64,000 bases of DNA, from assembly GCA_002682825.1 (NCBI GenBank), contig NOKP01000002.1, forward strand, positions 5,810,309-5,874,308, written 5' to 3'. The notes below the pieces were generated by a model. It was given only the letters and a program-made list of their open reading frames with translations, was not told the DNA's origin and did no database searches. This document shows positions 1 through 11,009 of the stretch, piece after piece. The translations under genes and the position numbers were made by a program. Position 1 is the stretch's first letter. The number at the start of each line of letters is the position of its first letter. The stretch comes from Neonectria sp. B-13. Taxonomy: Eukaryota; Ascomycota; Sordariomycetes; Hypocreales; Nectriaceae.

Positions 1-342
1 GCGAAACCCGAGCCTCAGGATCGCGGGTACCCCCACACGGATTTCGGCCATCTGTTCTCCGGCTACGATGCAGGATACTATTCATATTTGGCGTGAGACT
101 CCGTCGCCCCTTAATCCATTACACACACAAGCTGACTAGGCGTATTGGGCAGAGCACACGTCTTTGCCGCGGACATTTTCCAGACGACATTTGCGAAGGA
201 TCCTGGCAGTCAGGTGGCCTGGGAGAAGTACCGCTGTGGGATTCTTGAATATGGTGGAAGTCGGGATGAATTGGAAATGCTGGAGGAATTTCTCGGTCAT
301 CCTGTCAGTCCAGAGGCATTGTTTCAGAGCCTGAAACTGTAG
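1..342 (+). CDS. M3-family metallopeptidase (thimet oligopeptidase-like), C-terminal end only
   Basis: Only the last two exons are in the window: 1-92, then an intron 93-152 (gtgag...cag), then 153-342 ending in TAG. The joined reading gives FGHLFSGYDAGYYSYLA followed by AHVFAADIFQ, which is the C-terminal signature of M3 zinc oligopeptidases; the G-Y-D-A-G-Y-Y-S-Y stretch binds substrate in that family. The HEXXH zinc site must lie upstream of base 1. Known family role: cytosolic cleavage of short peptides. It looks like an ordinary conserved gene that marks the left edge of the accessory region. The splice keeps the frame, so this end appears intact. Confidence 0.8.
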
Positions 343-1335
343 AAGGATGAATGCTTGCGATGGGGTTTAGGCTCCTCGAGTTTCACTAGAGATAAAGAAT
401 TGCTAAATATACTGGAATGGTTATGGTTAATGGATATCATTAAATGCTAATGATATAGACTTGTATGGATTGGTTCAGTCTATGCCTAGACCTTAGTGTT
501 CAACCAATATTATATAACAAGGAACTCCTCACTTTAAACACTCGGACTTTTACTTTCTTCCCTAGCCGAACTATAGACTATAGAACACCTGCAGGTCCAA
601 GTCGGCGACAGTGGAGATTCGCTGTCCGTAGCAGAGGCCGCACGAACTGGGCACCGGGGCGGCTCTGACAACATTGGTGATATTGTCTGTTGTGATAGCT
701 TCAACATAGTTGTGACCTGGCATGACACGTCGCTACCCCCGGCTAAAACGATGAATGTCATTTCTCGCGCGGATTCAGGTCATTTCTAAGCCAAGTGAAC
801 ATCAAGTTGGTGACACTTTCCATGCCTAATTTCTGCGCATCTAAATGGAGCTCTGAACAAAACCCTGCCAACTCAAGAGACTGACTACTAGAGACTCTGA
901 TAGGTACAGTCACTCTGTCTGACGAGAGAATTTCTTGTTCCTCATATAGCCTTTTCTTATACTCTTAGTGACACTCGAAGTATGGCGACTCCGTGCGAGG
1001 ATGAATGTAGTGAACAGCGTACAGGAGCACGTGGACTAAGAATGCAGGAACTTTCAGGAAAAAGAATAGAAAACAACTCCTTCATAAGGCGTTCAAGCCA
1101 ATTGAACGGAGACTATTTGTTGGCTCAAGCTTTCATATCTGGCCTAAGGTGCGTTGATTTTCCTTTTAATCGTCACTTGCTTTTCTCGCAGTCGGCCTTA
1201 TGTATGCATATTATATCACTTATAATACAGGAGGTGTTGGATAGCGTACACAACTCTCTTGTGCAATTTATCAGGAGGCTTACTTACAGCAGCATTTAAA
1301 AGATAATAACCATTAGTATCCATTCGCTAGGAAAA
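343..1335. other. Intergenic, no gene recognised
   Basis: About 1 kb separates the end of the peptidase from the end of the SDR gene on the other strand. Open frames here, such as 982-1299, have no domain, no compositional sign of coding and no paralogue elsewhere in the window. I see no clear repeat or RNA gene. Confidence 0.5.
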
Positions 1336-2109
1336 CTAAACTGGACAAAGGCCACCATTCGCATTCACTGTACTACCTGTCGACCAGCGACTTGCTTCTT
1401 CCGACAGGAAGGCCACAATTTGAGCAATATCATCCACGTCCGCTATCCTCGCTCCTGCAGGTGTTTCCTTCATCTTTGTCGCCCACTCATCCAAGACAGC
1501 TTGGTCTGTATCTCGGAGCCACATGTCGGTCTTCACCGGCCCGGGATTTACACAATTGACGGTGGCGTTGTATTTCTGCCCTAGCTCTTGTGCCCATACC
1601 TTTGTAATGCCCTCCATCCCGGCCTTTGTTGCACAGTAGGCGGTTGTATGGGAAGCACCCATCCGGGCAATCACGCTCGAGATATTGACAATCCGTGGCG
1701 CAGGCCCAAAATGTGGCATGGCTTCCTTAACAAGAAAGGTCGGAAACCTCAGGTTGCAATCAAGGAGTTTGTCCCAGAGTTCATGAGTCATATCTTCAAG
1801 AAGGGCGTCATCGCCGGCGCCGGCGTTGTTGATAATGATGTCAATCTTGCCCCATTTCTCGACGACCTTGGCGACGATCCGTCGTGGTGAGTCTCGGTCG
1901 CTGCCGGTTGCTTGAACACCGTCTGCGTCGACGCCCAGGGATTTGACATTGCTGATGACTTCCGCGGCTGCCTTCCCGGCATTGTTGTAGGTTATTAGCA
2001 CGTTTGCACCTCTTTTGGCGAGTTCGAGGGCGATGCCAGCTCCGATACCGCGAGATCCGCCAGTCACGATGGCATTTTTGCCCTGGAGGGTCTTGTACAG
2101 GCCTGCCAT
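1336..2109 (-). CDS. Short-chain dehydrogenase/reductase (SDR1)
   Basis: Single-exon gene of 257 aa, normal for a classical SDR. NAD(P)-binding TGGSRGIG is at residues 16-23, the structural NNAG at 94-97, and the catalytic set is Ser145, Tyr158 and Lys162 (YCATK). The C-terminal STGSTVNANGG stretch is usual for fungal SDRs. It should oxidise an alcohol or reduce a carbonyl with NAD(P)(H), probably in the cytosol; the arginine in the glycine motif hints at NADP. It is a close paralogue of the SDR at 24147-24911, sharing long identical stretches such as KAPRIVNISSV/PAPRIVNISSV and KMKETPA. It lies upstream of a Zn2Cys6 regulator on the same strand. Substrate unknown. Confidence 0.9.
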   Translation of the reverse strand: MAGLYKTLQGKNAIVTGGSRGIGAGIALELAKRGANVLITYNNAGKAAAEVISNVKSLGVDADGVQATGSDRDSPRRIVAKVVEKWGKIDIIINNAGAGDDALLEDMTHELWDKLLDCNLRFPTFLVKEAMPHFGPAPRIVNISSVIARMGASHTTAYCATKAGMEGITKVWAQELGQKYNATVNCVNPGPVKTDMWLRDTDQAVLDEWATKMKETPAGARIADVDDIAQIVAFLSEEASRWSTGSTVNANGGLCPV

Positions 2110-2518
2110 AGTCGTAGAGGCTTTTACTTCTCGAGGGTGTTATGAATAGAAAGAGATGGTAGGCTGAGAGATTTCGCAGAGTTGGCGTGGATTTATTGCG
2201 CACTTGGAGGATTGCGAAAACGGTCTTCTATTTATTAATTGTCCTTGATTGCAAGCTCGCTATGACTTTCCCATCTATCCCGTGGATTCTCTAATTGGAA
2301 GCATAGCTTTATCTATTGCGGGTCGATCTAACCCTGATGTTCCTAGTTAGAGAAAGGCTTATGCTCCTTCCTTATGTAGAGCAGAATGTCTAGGATGATA
2401 AGAAAGCGTAGTGTGATGTGCTAAAGTATTTGGTGTGTATTAGGTGTATACTACTTTCTATATGCTTGTAATCGTGATAAGTCGTTTCGGAGTATTACTT
2501 GTATCAAGATCCTCTCCC
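2110..2518. promoter_or_regulatory. Promoter side of SDR1 / 3' side of regulator TF1
   Basis: 409 bp between two genes on the minus strand. It must carry the SDR1 promoter and the 3' end of the regulator transcript. AT-rich; no specific site could be assigned by eye. Confidence 0.4.
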
Positions 2519-4446
2519 TCAAGTGAGCAAAATATCAATGCCTAATTCTTCCATGACTTTATGGCGGTATACCTCACTCGGATGAGATGAACGATCCCTC
2601 CGCCGCCAGATCTCCTGTACAACATCCTGGATCTGAGATGTGGCTGCGATTCCCTGTCTCTTCCTGGATGCGAAAATGGCCATGAATCTTCGACGCATAT
2701 TGTCATTACTAGCTTCTGCAGCTGTGACAAATAATGGCCACAAAAGACCCGCGGCGACCATGCCCGTCTTGACCTCTGTATCGGTGATGTCTTCGAGATG
2801 TGTGAGACTATACCCCACAATGTACTGGAGGTCTTCTGGACACCAGTCCCGTAGTGAACGCTTGTCATATATTACACAAGCAAAGTAGAATGCACAAGCA
2901 TGATGGCGGGTTAGGCGCTCAAGGTCATGAGTCGGGCTGGGGAATCGAAGTGTACCAGGATTTGCCATCAGAATGAGCGTGTTTAAATCGTCGAGTTCTT
3001 CGGGTGTTGGTGTATAGTCTTCTCTACTGAGCCGATTGATGGTCGAGATCGCATGTAACACCGGCTTGGTGATCCCAAAGAGTTTTTCCATCTGGTATAG
3101 GCTCTCGTCTCCTTTATAGAAACTACTCTCCAACGCTGTTGCCGTCGCTAAACTCGTTATGCATCCGGAGTCATCATGGCTGCTGTCTAACAGCTTGTTC
3201 TGATCATGCGAATATCCAAAGATCTCTAGACCTCGGAAAACTTGGTAGATGATCTGATTGTCGGTAACCTTCTGCCAGGTAGGAGCGATACTATTAAGCC
3301 AAGTCCGACCACCTCGAAGGTGAATTCGCCAATTGGCAGACTCTCCATTGACAATCTCCATTGATGTAAGCAAGACAATTGCACCCAAGGTAGCTCCATG
3401 TTGTTCAGCATCATCTACTACTAGCAGACTCTGACGCAAGTAAGCTAGACTGATATGGTGATGCTTGACAGCAAGTTTATGATACCTTGTTGCAGCATCA
3501 GCATTCTGAAGCTGTGCCAGATTGGAAGCCGCAAACGCATATATGCTATAAAGAAGGGCACAGTTTCCAACAAGATGCCCGCCAGTCCCTAGAGCGGCCA
3601 TAGCAAGAGGGACATAGACGTGTCGATAGGGGTTATCCGGATGCCCAGTAGATATCATAAGCGTACTGGCTGACGTGACCCAAAAGTGGAACAATTGGCG
3701 CTCTTCAGAAGATGAAGCAGCAATGAATGGCTGCAGAAGCGGAGCCACCCTCCCTCGGGTTACTGTCATGTTGCTAGTTGTGCATTCCTTATCCTTCGAA
3801 TATGGATCGTCCTCCTCTTGAGTAATAAAATTTTCCTAACAACGCCATGTGAGTCTTCGTAGTATGCTATGTAGATGAGAAGGACTAGTACCGGCAGATC
3901 ATCTAGATGGCAAGTAGGCTCTCGATGTTCGCAACTTGTCACATCGGAATCAGGGGACTAGCTCAAATAGTTAGCATACAAATCAATGGTATTATTCTCA
4001 TACATAGAAAATACCGATCCTGGTGCAGGGGATAAGGAAACTACGTCCTGCTGAGGCGAGATGTCTCCGTTGTCAGGATCCGTTACTAATCCAAGGCCTG
4101 TTGAGAACACAGCAAAAGGTCCAGCCACAAAGCTATCAAATCCAGCATCGACAGTGTCTAGATGCTCCAAAGCAGAATCAATGTGCTGTGGGTTGAAAAC
4201 AGGGTTTAACATATCATCCACTGAGAAATATAATCGGGTCTTCCGGGTTGGTGGTGTTTCGGTCCCCTGGTGACGATCCCACGATAGCCGAATGTCATAG
4301 CCCTCGCAAGAAAGCTTGCTCTTAGCACACCGTTGACACAAGGGCCGGGCTGCATCACACTTCACGTGCCGAGCACGGCAAGTCCAGCAACCGTTATAAG
4401 TCTTCCCACGCGGGACCGGCGTCCGCCGTCCAGTTGCCGGAGGCAT
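2519..4446 (-). CDS. Zn2Cys6 transcription factor, cluster paralogue 1 (TF1)
   Basis: Two exons, 4446-3980 and 3773-2519, give 573 aa. The intron has donor gtatgc at 3979 and acceptor tag ending at 3774. This join aligns with the intronless sister gene at 21259-23142 with almost no gap, so I prefer it to other splices. The start at MPPATGRR places the binuclear zinc cluster at Cys20, 23, 30, 37, 40 and 47 (spacing 2-6-6-2-6). An AGPFAVFS motif follows, then a long helical fungal regulator domain containing ERQLFHFWVTSAS. The C-terminus ends GIDILLT, like its sister DLLLT. It is a nuclear DNA-binding regulator and divergent from the permease gene at 5500, so it probably acts on the local cluster. 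An upstream in-frame ATG at 4821 would add a low-quality extension. Confidence 0.85.
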
Positions 4447-5499
4447 TTCAGAGACGAAGATCCTTCGTAAAGAGCCAATATCGAAGGACGGTAGGGGTCC
4501 AGTTGAATGCGGAGACACCGCGATAGGTACCTTGCGCAAGCTATTGGCTTGCAGTGAAGAAGACCAAGGGTATGGATGATGCCTTGGAAGGTAACAGAGA
4601 GCCACGAGAGGGAACGTGAGGGTGCAGGAAAGGGCGTGACAACCCCACGCTACAAGTAGAGCAGATGTTACTCCGTAGAGGCGGTTGAGCGCTATTCCGT
4701 TGGATGAAGATAAAGCGGTGGGTATCGTAGAGGAAGGTACGATAGCACGGTACTGTAAGGCCTCGATCGGGAGGTAACAGCGAGGAGGGTTGAATAATGC
4801 AGGGATGAGCCAGGTTTTCACACTTCAAATAAGAATGACCGGTGTGGTCGGATCTTGACATGGGAGATAAAGGGAGAGATATAGTCCGTAGATAATGGAG
4901 AGATAAGACAGAGATGAAACAAGATAGGGCCTAGTCTGAGATAAGAGCGAGATGATAAACTAGACTGGTTGAACTAACGCTCGGCGTCACCTTCTCAATT
5001 TAACTGGGACCAGACTTCTATCGACGTCGATGACGACCAACACACATACTACGTAGTAGACTAATCGACGCTGAAAGTATATTATCTATTAGATTAACGC
5101 CTGCGTTCAGTAAACTGAGCTTTAAGTATTATGATAAAGATACCTTATAACGTGTAATGGTTAGCGCTGTGAGCCGTGGGCTAGCGCCCCGCGGGCGCCC
5201 GGCTCTCTTATCAGCGGGTGTGGGTGGTGCAGGTATCTGATGCAGATACTGGTTGATTTTGGTTAGATTGACACACCTTGTGTTAAACAACCAAACAGGA
5301 GCTGAATATTCTTAAGAACCTGCAGCACCAAAGTTCTCATCATCATTGTTATTAGTTCTTTCCCTTGAATCTCTTTCTACAAGTTGATAGTACAGAGTCA
5401 TCTTGTATTCGTCTTCACACCATCCCGGACACACGGAATCCTTTGGTCCACCAAGAAGTTCGAACCAGCACCGACACGGACGGACGATATTCATCAACG
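4447..5499. promoter_or_regulatory. Divergent promoter region, TF1 and permease 1
   Basis: 1.05 kb between two divergently transcribed genes. A short GC-rich patch near 5170-5205 (ggctagcgccccgcgggcgc) stands out from the AT-rich surroundings and can partly fold back on itself. No binding site can be named with certainty. Confidence 0.4.
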
Positions 5500-7148
5500 A
5501 TGGGCGACATGAAGCTGAAATCAGCATCTGACGATGCGAAATCCATCACCAGCCAGAGGCAGGGCGCAACTAGCGAGATTATGATCACCTCGCAGAGCGA
5601 CACTCCCAAACGGTTTAATTTGTATAGTGTGCTTGGCATATCATTCTCCATCACTGCAACTCCTCTGGGCATCGGATCCTATCTCTCGGTCGTCATAGGC
5701 GTTGGCGGAAGTCCTGTGTACTTATATGGTTATATTGTGGCGGTTGCTTTGAATCTCCTGGTTTGTCTCTCGTTGGCAGAGATTGCTGCAGTGCACCCTC
5801 ATGCATCAGGTAAGAATGAGACTTCCCCATAATAACACTGAAGCACTCCGCTGACTCCTTTCTAGGCCAAATCTGGTGGACGGCTGTCCTGGCCCCTAAG
5901 AAGTACGCCCGCCCCTTGAGTTACGTCTCAGGGTGGCTTGCTTGCGCTGCCTGGTTCTTCTGGTTAGCTGCTGCATGTCTCATCACATCGCAATTGATCT
6001 GGGCCCTGGTTTGTGTGTGTAAGACGTCGTTCGTTGTCCAACCTTGGGAATACTATATACTATATGTGGCGATAACTACCCTGGCATTACTTCTCAACAT
6101 CCCGCTCATCAAGATATACCCATATCTATTGAAAGGCTCTGTCGTCTTCATCAATACGGGTGCTCTCTTCATACTCATCATCCTCTTGGTCCGGGCTCAC
6201 CCAAAGCAATCAGCGGAATTCGTCTTCGTCGACTTCGTCAACCTCACTGGCTGGAGTTCTAATGCCACAGTTTTCATGCTGGGGCTACTGCCAGGCTCCG
6301 TCGCTGTCAACGCCTTTGATTGCGCCTCGCACATGGCTGAGGAAATGGACAATCCGAGCCGTCAGATCCCCCAGGTCATGGTTTGGTCGGCTTGTCTCAG
6401 TGCATTGACGGGAATCCCTATGATTCTTGTTTACATGTTCTGCAACGTCGCTCCAGACAACCTCCTCATACCAATTGGCGGTCAGCCCATTGCACAGTTG
6501 ATACTAGATGCCTCGGATTCCCTTGTCTTGACCATCCTTGGCATCCTCGTCTTCATCATCACCATGGCTGCTGCCGCAACTTGCACAATGACGACCTTCA
6601 GTCGCATTTGGTGGTCCTTTGCGCGAGAAGGTGGTGTGCCCTTCTCGAAATGGATGAGCGTGATTAGCGAGAGATGGGAGCTCCCAGTCAATGCCATCAT
6701 CTTCAGCACCGTTGCAACCTTGCTCATTGGGATGATCGAGATCGGGTCTAGCACTGCCATCAACGCTATTCTCGGCACTAGCATTTTGTGCATCTTTGGC
6801 TCGTACGCGATTCCTATCTTCTGTCTGGTAATCAACAGAAAGCGAGCCTTGACAGGAAAGCGGTACTTTTCTCTCGGCAGAGCTGGTATGACAATCAATA
6901 TCATTGCCTTGGTCTGGATGGCCTACGACTTCGTTTGGCTCTGCTTTCCTTTGTATTTGCCTGTGGCGGCGAGCACCATGAACTACTCTATTACAGTGTT
7001 CGCGGGTGTATTACTTGTCACCGTGTGCAACTGGTTCTGCTACTCCAGAAAGGCATATACTATACCCGAACCGATGAACTTCTCCGCGTCAGCAAATCTC
7101 AACCTAGAGACTCGACGGGATTTCGATGAAGGAAGAGCGCAGGTTTAG
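5500..7148 (+). CDS. APC-superfamily amino-acid/amine permease 1
   Basis: Exons 5500-5809 and 5866-7148 give 530 aa; the intron is gtaagaat...tttctag. The protein has a polar N-terminus of about 40 residues and then a run of hydrophobic segments consistent with about 12 transmembrane helices. Typical fungal GABA/choline/amino-acid permease motifs include TPLGIGSY with GVGGSPVYLYGY, CNVAPDNLLIPIGGQP and the FSRIWWSFAREGG loop. Role: plasma-membrane uptake of an amino acid or related amine. Its paralogue at 28832-30468 shares the same intron position and phase (SG|QI). The downstream position of an aminotransferase in the same locus fits an amino-compound substrate, but the exact substrate is not visible. 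Start chosen at MGDMKLKS; an upstream in-frame ATG at 5365 would add a non-hydrophobic leader. Confidence 0.88.
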
Positions 7149-7324
7149 GTCTCTTCAATGGAGTAGAAGCAGTATATATGCGCCCCTTTGATAAGGTATT
7201 CTATGTGTTGTTGTTAGGGAGTCTGTCTCGTTAGGAGAGGCTCGTTGAATGCGAAATTCATGACACGAAACTGTTATTTCAGATATAATCTCCTTAGGCG
7301 GTAATATTTGTAATTATGAACCGT

Positions 7325-8239
7325 CTAGATTGCAATTCCCCCGCTAGAACTCTTGTCGGCATCATCTATAAACTCATCCACCGTTCTAATCTTGAGCCCC
7401 TTGAAGTATTTAGCCTTCTGCGATTTCAACTTCTCCTGGGGTGGAAATCCGGCTCCGGAGATGAACCACGTGTCATACTGGGCGGTGATGAGTTTCTCCC
7501 CGACTCCGCGTCTTCAATCTATTTCTAGATCTATGCAAAAGATCAATGGGTAGTGGTCAGATGTATACCCCGCTTCTCAACCTTCTCGTCAATACGGTTC
7601 CACGTTATCGTCTCGCTGCAAACGTAGGTTATCGGCTCCCAGTCTGGGTGACTGATAAGTTGTGAGATGGCCTTGGAACCGCCCCTCGTGGCCGTAAAGG
7701 CAATCTTCTCGTTGCCTGTTGAAGATATCGTCAGAGTCTTGGTGTCAAGATCAACTAAATGGAACTCGCCGATGTCCTTGATCTAGTGTTTGGTATTGGG
7801 GATGAGATAGCTTGTCAGCCAGCCGAAATTTAAGAGCGTCCATATGACATCAGTTTTGATCTCTCAGAGCCTTCCGTACGGGCGAATAGTTTGTGTAGTA
7901 GAACGTCGGCTGGTCGGGATACTCGTCCGTGTTCCCGGCACATTCGGAGGGAATATAACGTTTGCATTTGGTAGACTGCTTGCAAGCTTCGAGGAGTGCT
8001 AGATGCACCGTAGCACTACCCATCAAGTAGCCGAGGGTTCAAGAAACGAGCTCATCGCAGCCCTGGAGAAGTTCCACCAACGAGGGCACCAAGTAGTCAG
8101 TGGTTCTAGAGATGATATCATCTCGCTTGACCCAATCTTTCTCTCGGCGCGACAAGACGACCACCTCGTGGGATTCTGCCAAAAGCTGTTCAACGAAGTA
8201 GTGCGCAAAGTCCCCGGCTCCGGAAATTGCGACTTTCAT
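7325..8239 (-). pseudogene. Decayed NmrA-like (isoflavone reductase-type) gene
   Basis: Reading the minus strand from 8239 gives MKVAISGAGDFAHYF, the start of an NmrA-like protein, and homology to the intact paralogues can be followed almost to 7325. Lesions: an in-frame TGA at 8039-8041 in the stretch matching the intact LVSTILDY; one extra base near 7852 after PVRKALRDQN; TAG at 7783-7785; further stops around 7520-7560. Homologous blocks remain clear on both sides of each lesion, for example EACKQSTKCKRYIPSE, TLLNFGWL, STGNE and KAKYFKGLKIRTVDEF. The last block resembles the C-terminus of the gene at 16634-17817. It lies between the permease and the first dioxygenase, so the left module probably once had its own NmrA-like enzyme. 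No function is expected now. Confidence 0.85.
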
Positions 8240-9012
8240 GGTTCAGAAGACGTGAGAATTCTGAGCTAAGCCCCTGATCAACAGACGGCGCCTTCGAGCA
8301 AGGGGATGTCCCTATATTTGGAATTCCTGAACAGCGTTGTGAATTTTGAAATGCAAGGCCCATTTGGTTTCACATTACGTCCCCGCTAAATGCGCTTGTT
8401 TGCCGACGCATTTATCTGCTTATCAAGATGCGGAGGAACAAAGCTTCTACGTGTCTCTAGTGACTTCTAGTGGCACATCATAGAGTTAGTGCATGGTGAA
8501 GATCGATACTCGCTGTCGGTTGCTTCGTGGCACGTAGTTTTGCCGCGGGGGTGACTATCAGTCGTGGATAGGTCCCACCTTCACAAGCCACATTGATAGC
8601 AGAGATGTAGATACAGAGTAGTATTACCTTATTAGGCTATCTGCAACTACGTAAAGTACATGACGGCTTGCGGCTTTGGCTCTACCCCGCAAGCCATCTC
8701 CTTGCTAAATATCATTACCCACAAATCATCAGTCAAGGGTTGCGCTTGTTACAGGTTGTGAAACTCATTTTTCATCTTGCCAAGATTCATTCTTCCTTGC
8801 TTGAAACATAGAATAGGAAGGCATCTGTCCAATATTCATATTAGACACTTTGCTCTCAGCCAAATATCACACTCATCTCTGATAGTACAACGAATTACAC
8901 ATCACTTTGGCATTGAATCATCTCAAGAGAGTTGTATTGCTAAGATGACAAGGACACTGTTATAACATCAACTTGATTGTGGCTACTAGATTCCACACAA
9001 CGATTTCTCTTA
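8240..9012. other. Intergenic, no gene recognised
   Basis: About 770 bp between the dead NmrA-like gene and the end of the first dioxygenase gene. The small frame at 8777-8965 has no features of a real protein. No repeat or RNA gene seen. Confidence 0.45.
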
Positions 9013-9885
9013 TCAGCCATCAAGTCCAAGAAATGCAGCAAGCTCCTTATAGTCGTTCTGCCATAGTCCCGGAGATCCTTTAGGGTACTGTGATCGGAAT
9101 CCAAGCATCTGCTGAGCCCGAGGCGACATCTGTGTGGCCAGCTTCATGTCAACCATGAATGGATAAGCCTCCTCGGGAGTGAGAAACCCAGGCTGGAAGG
9201 TGAAAGCTACGGCTCGTCGGTATTGATCAGTGGTCCGATTGGCACCTCCACCGTGGACCAGCTTTCCTGGAACGAGGATGGCATCACCTGCCTTAATCTC
9301 GGCTGGAATCGTCATGTCTTGCTTTCCACGGTCGCTGAAATCTGGCCATAAGTGACTCCCTGGGATCACTCGCGTGGCGCCGTTTTCGTCGGTGAACTCC
9401 GTAAGCCCAACCAAGAAGTTCAATGAGACTTCCGGACCGCTTGGACCCATAGTGACAAAAGGGTATTGGTTCTCCAAGTCACGATGGAGTGGCTGGGCTG
9501 GGCTGTCTGGCCCGATCTCGATGACCTGGGCGCTGGTCATCCAGTAGGTGCCAGATTCTTCGCGGAAGACCTTTTCACATAGGGTGTGTACAAAATCGTC
9601 ATCCAGAAGTTGCTCGCGGAAGGTCTTGCTGTGCGTGACAACGTTGGTCAGGCGCTTCGTATTGCTACCGTGGAAGTCGGCTGTCCATTTGTCGGCATGC
9701 GTTGATCCCGGCTTGAGTCTCTCCAAAGCTGGATCGAGCTCGTTGTTGAAAGCTCGGAGCTGGTCAGATGTGAGAAAGTTCTCAATGATAAGGCCGCCAT
9801 CCTGGTGCGCAACCTTCATAATCTCCTCAGGATCGGCATTCCTGGGAAGACGGCGAAGCGTCGGCTTTACAGGAGCGGCTGGCAT
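9013..9885 (-). CDS. Phytanoyl-CoA dioxygenase-family Fe(II)/2-oxoglutarate oxygenase 1 (PhyH1)
   Basis: Intronless, 290 aa, the length of FtmOx1/verruculogen-synthase-type fungal enzymes. The iron triad is visible: His134 and Asp136 in PLHRD, and His211 in LVHGGG; the 2-oxoglutarate-binding arginine is probably in the following DQYRRAV. The ENGATRVIPGSHLW block is the usual substrate-cap region. Known family chemistry is hydroxylation, desaturation, endoperoxidation or ring rearrangement of small molecules with O2 and 2-oxoglutarate. It differs clearly from the other two dioxygenases here, which are closer to each other. It sits next to the second dioxygenase gene on the same strand. The substrate is not known. 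A TATA-like element lies about 80 bp upstream of the start. Confidence 0.9.
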   Translation of the reverse strand: MPAAPVKPTLRRLPRNADPEEIMKVAHQDGGLIIENFLTSDQLRAFNNELDPALERLKPGSTHADKWTADFHGSNTKRLTNVVTHSKTFREQLLDDDFVHTLCEKVFREESGTYWMTSAQVIEIGPDSPAQPLHRDLENQYPFVTMGPSGPEVSLNFLVGLTEFTDENGATRVIPGSHLWPDFSDRGKQDMTIPAEIKAGDAILVPGKLVHGGGANRTTDQYRRAVAFTFQPGFLTPEEAYPFMVDMKLATQMSPRAQQMLGFRSQYPKGSPGLWQNDYKELAAFLGLDG

Positions 9886-11009
9886 TGTCTATTCGGGCGT
9901 GGTTTCGTCGTCGTTGTTACCGACCAATTTAGTTGCAGTTCGTTGCGAGCTGCAGTGGCCAATATATAGCAGAGGTCGAGACAAATGCGAATAGGATGTA
10001 GGGGCTGTTTTAGTTCCTCATTGATCAAAGCAGCGGGTATTAATTGATTTTGAAATCGACGAGTCTAGTATTATGTTCATGTCCTCGGAATTCGCCGGCG
10101 TTGCTCAAGCGATGTACATGTAGATAAGATAGGTGAGATCAGCGGTGGATAAGGACAAAGCTGGGGTAAGTCACACCGAGCCATTTAGTACGTAATTCGG
10201 GGTTTGGCGGCCGCATCCAATCCTTCGATAATCCACAATCATCTCGCTCTCACTTGCCTTCCGATAAGCCCAGTATGCCGTATCACACCTTTGACTCTGG
10301 AAGAGACAGAGATAGTGGAAATGAGACTACCTTCTGGTTCGTGCACTGCTATCTATCTCCGTATCATCAGAAAGAAGTCGTGATAATGTATTGCTGACGT
10401 GGACTACCAAGTGGTGATTTGACCTATCTGTGATGGGACTCCAGTCTCACTTTGAGACTCCAAGTTGCTGAAGTCCCTCTGCTATCGTTCACGCCGTCTA
10501 TAATAGCAGGGTCGTTGTTCCTACCAACGCTGTGTATTTGTCACGCAGGTTTCAGAGGTCTGAGGGGACCGTGTGCAGTCAGATGGTTCGTGTTGCTTGC
10601 TATGTCAATGTAGAGTCCGAGCTCGGTCTAACATCTAATAAAGAATAGATACGGATTGATCATTGATCGAGGTCGGCCAAGTGATGCTCTAGAGTCTTTG
10701 TCGCGAGAGGGATGGAGGCTTTTGTTTGAAAATAGAAGTCTTTGATTTTTTGAATGGCAAAAAGACTAATAAGGTTCCCGAAAGATCAAATGCAAGGTAA
10801 TGTAAGAGTTCAATAGCCGCAAAGTAAGAATCATGCAACCCTATATCCATACTATCACACTCTTTACTTGGCAAAATTTCAGAAACAAGAAGCTGCTATA
10901 GAGCTATAGGCGTTTATCAAAAGAGAAACAAAACAGATATTTGGAAGTGATGACGCAAATGTCAGAGCCCATACATTATAGATGGCGAGCCACAAAGGTG
11001 CATGGACGC
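9886..11009. promoter_or_regulatory. Upstream region of PhyH1 / 3' side of PhyH2
   Basis: 1.1 kb between two genes on the same strand. Holds the PhyH1 promoter. Open frames at 10689-10874 and 10879-11076 look random. No RNA gene or repeat seen. Confidence 0.4.
9961..9968 (-). promoter_or_regulatory. TATA-like element of PhyH1
   Basis: TATATATT on the minus strand, 76-83 bp upstream of the PhyH1 start codon, inside an otherwise mixed-composition leader. Position fits a fungal core promoter. Confidence 0.45.

Noticed and set aside
982..1299. 105-codon frame near the left end
   Set aside because: No domain or paralogue and no promoter signals; likely chance.
4447..4821. N-terminal extension of TF1 to an upstream ATG at 4821
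   Set aside because: The extra 125 residues are hydrophobic and low in regulator character, and the sister regulators begin shortly before the zinc cluster.
6482..6904. 140-codon minus-strand frame rich in Met/Ile/Val
   Set aside because: Antisense shadow of permease 1 transmembrane segments; no homology sense.
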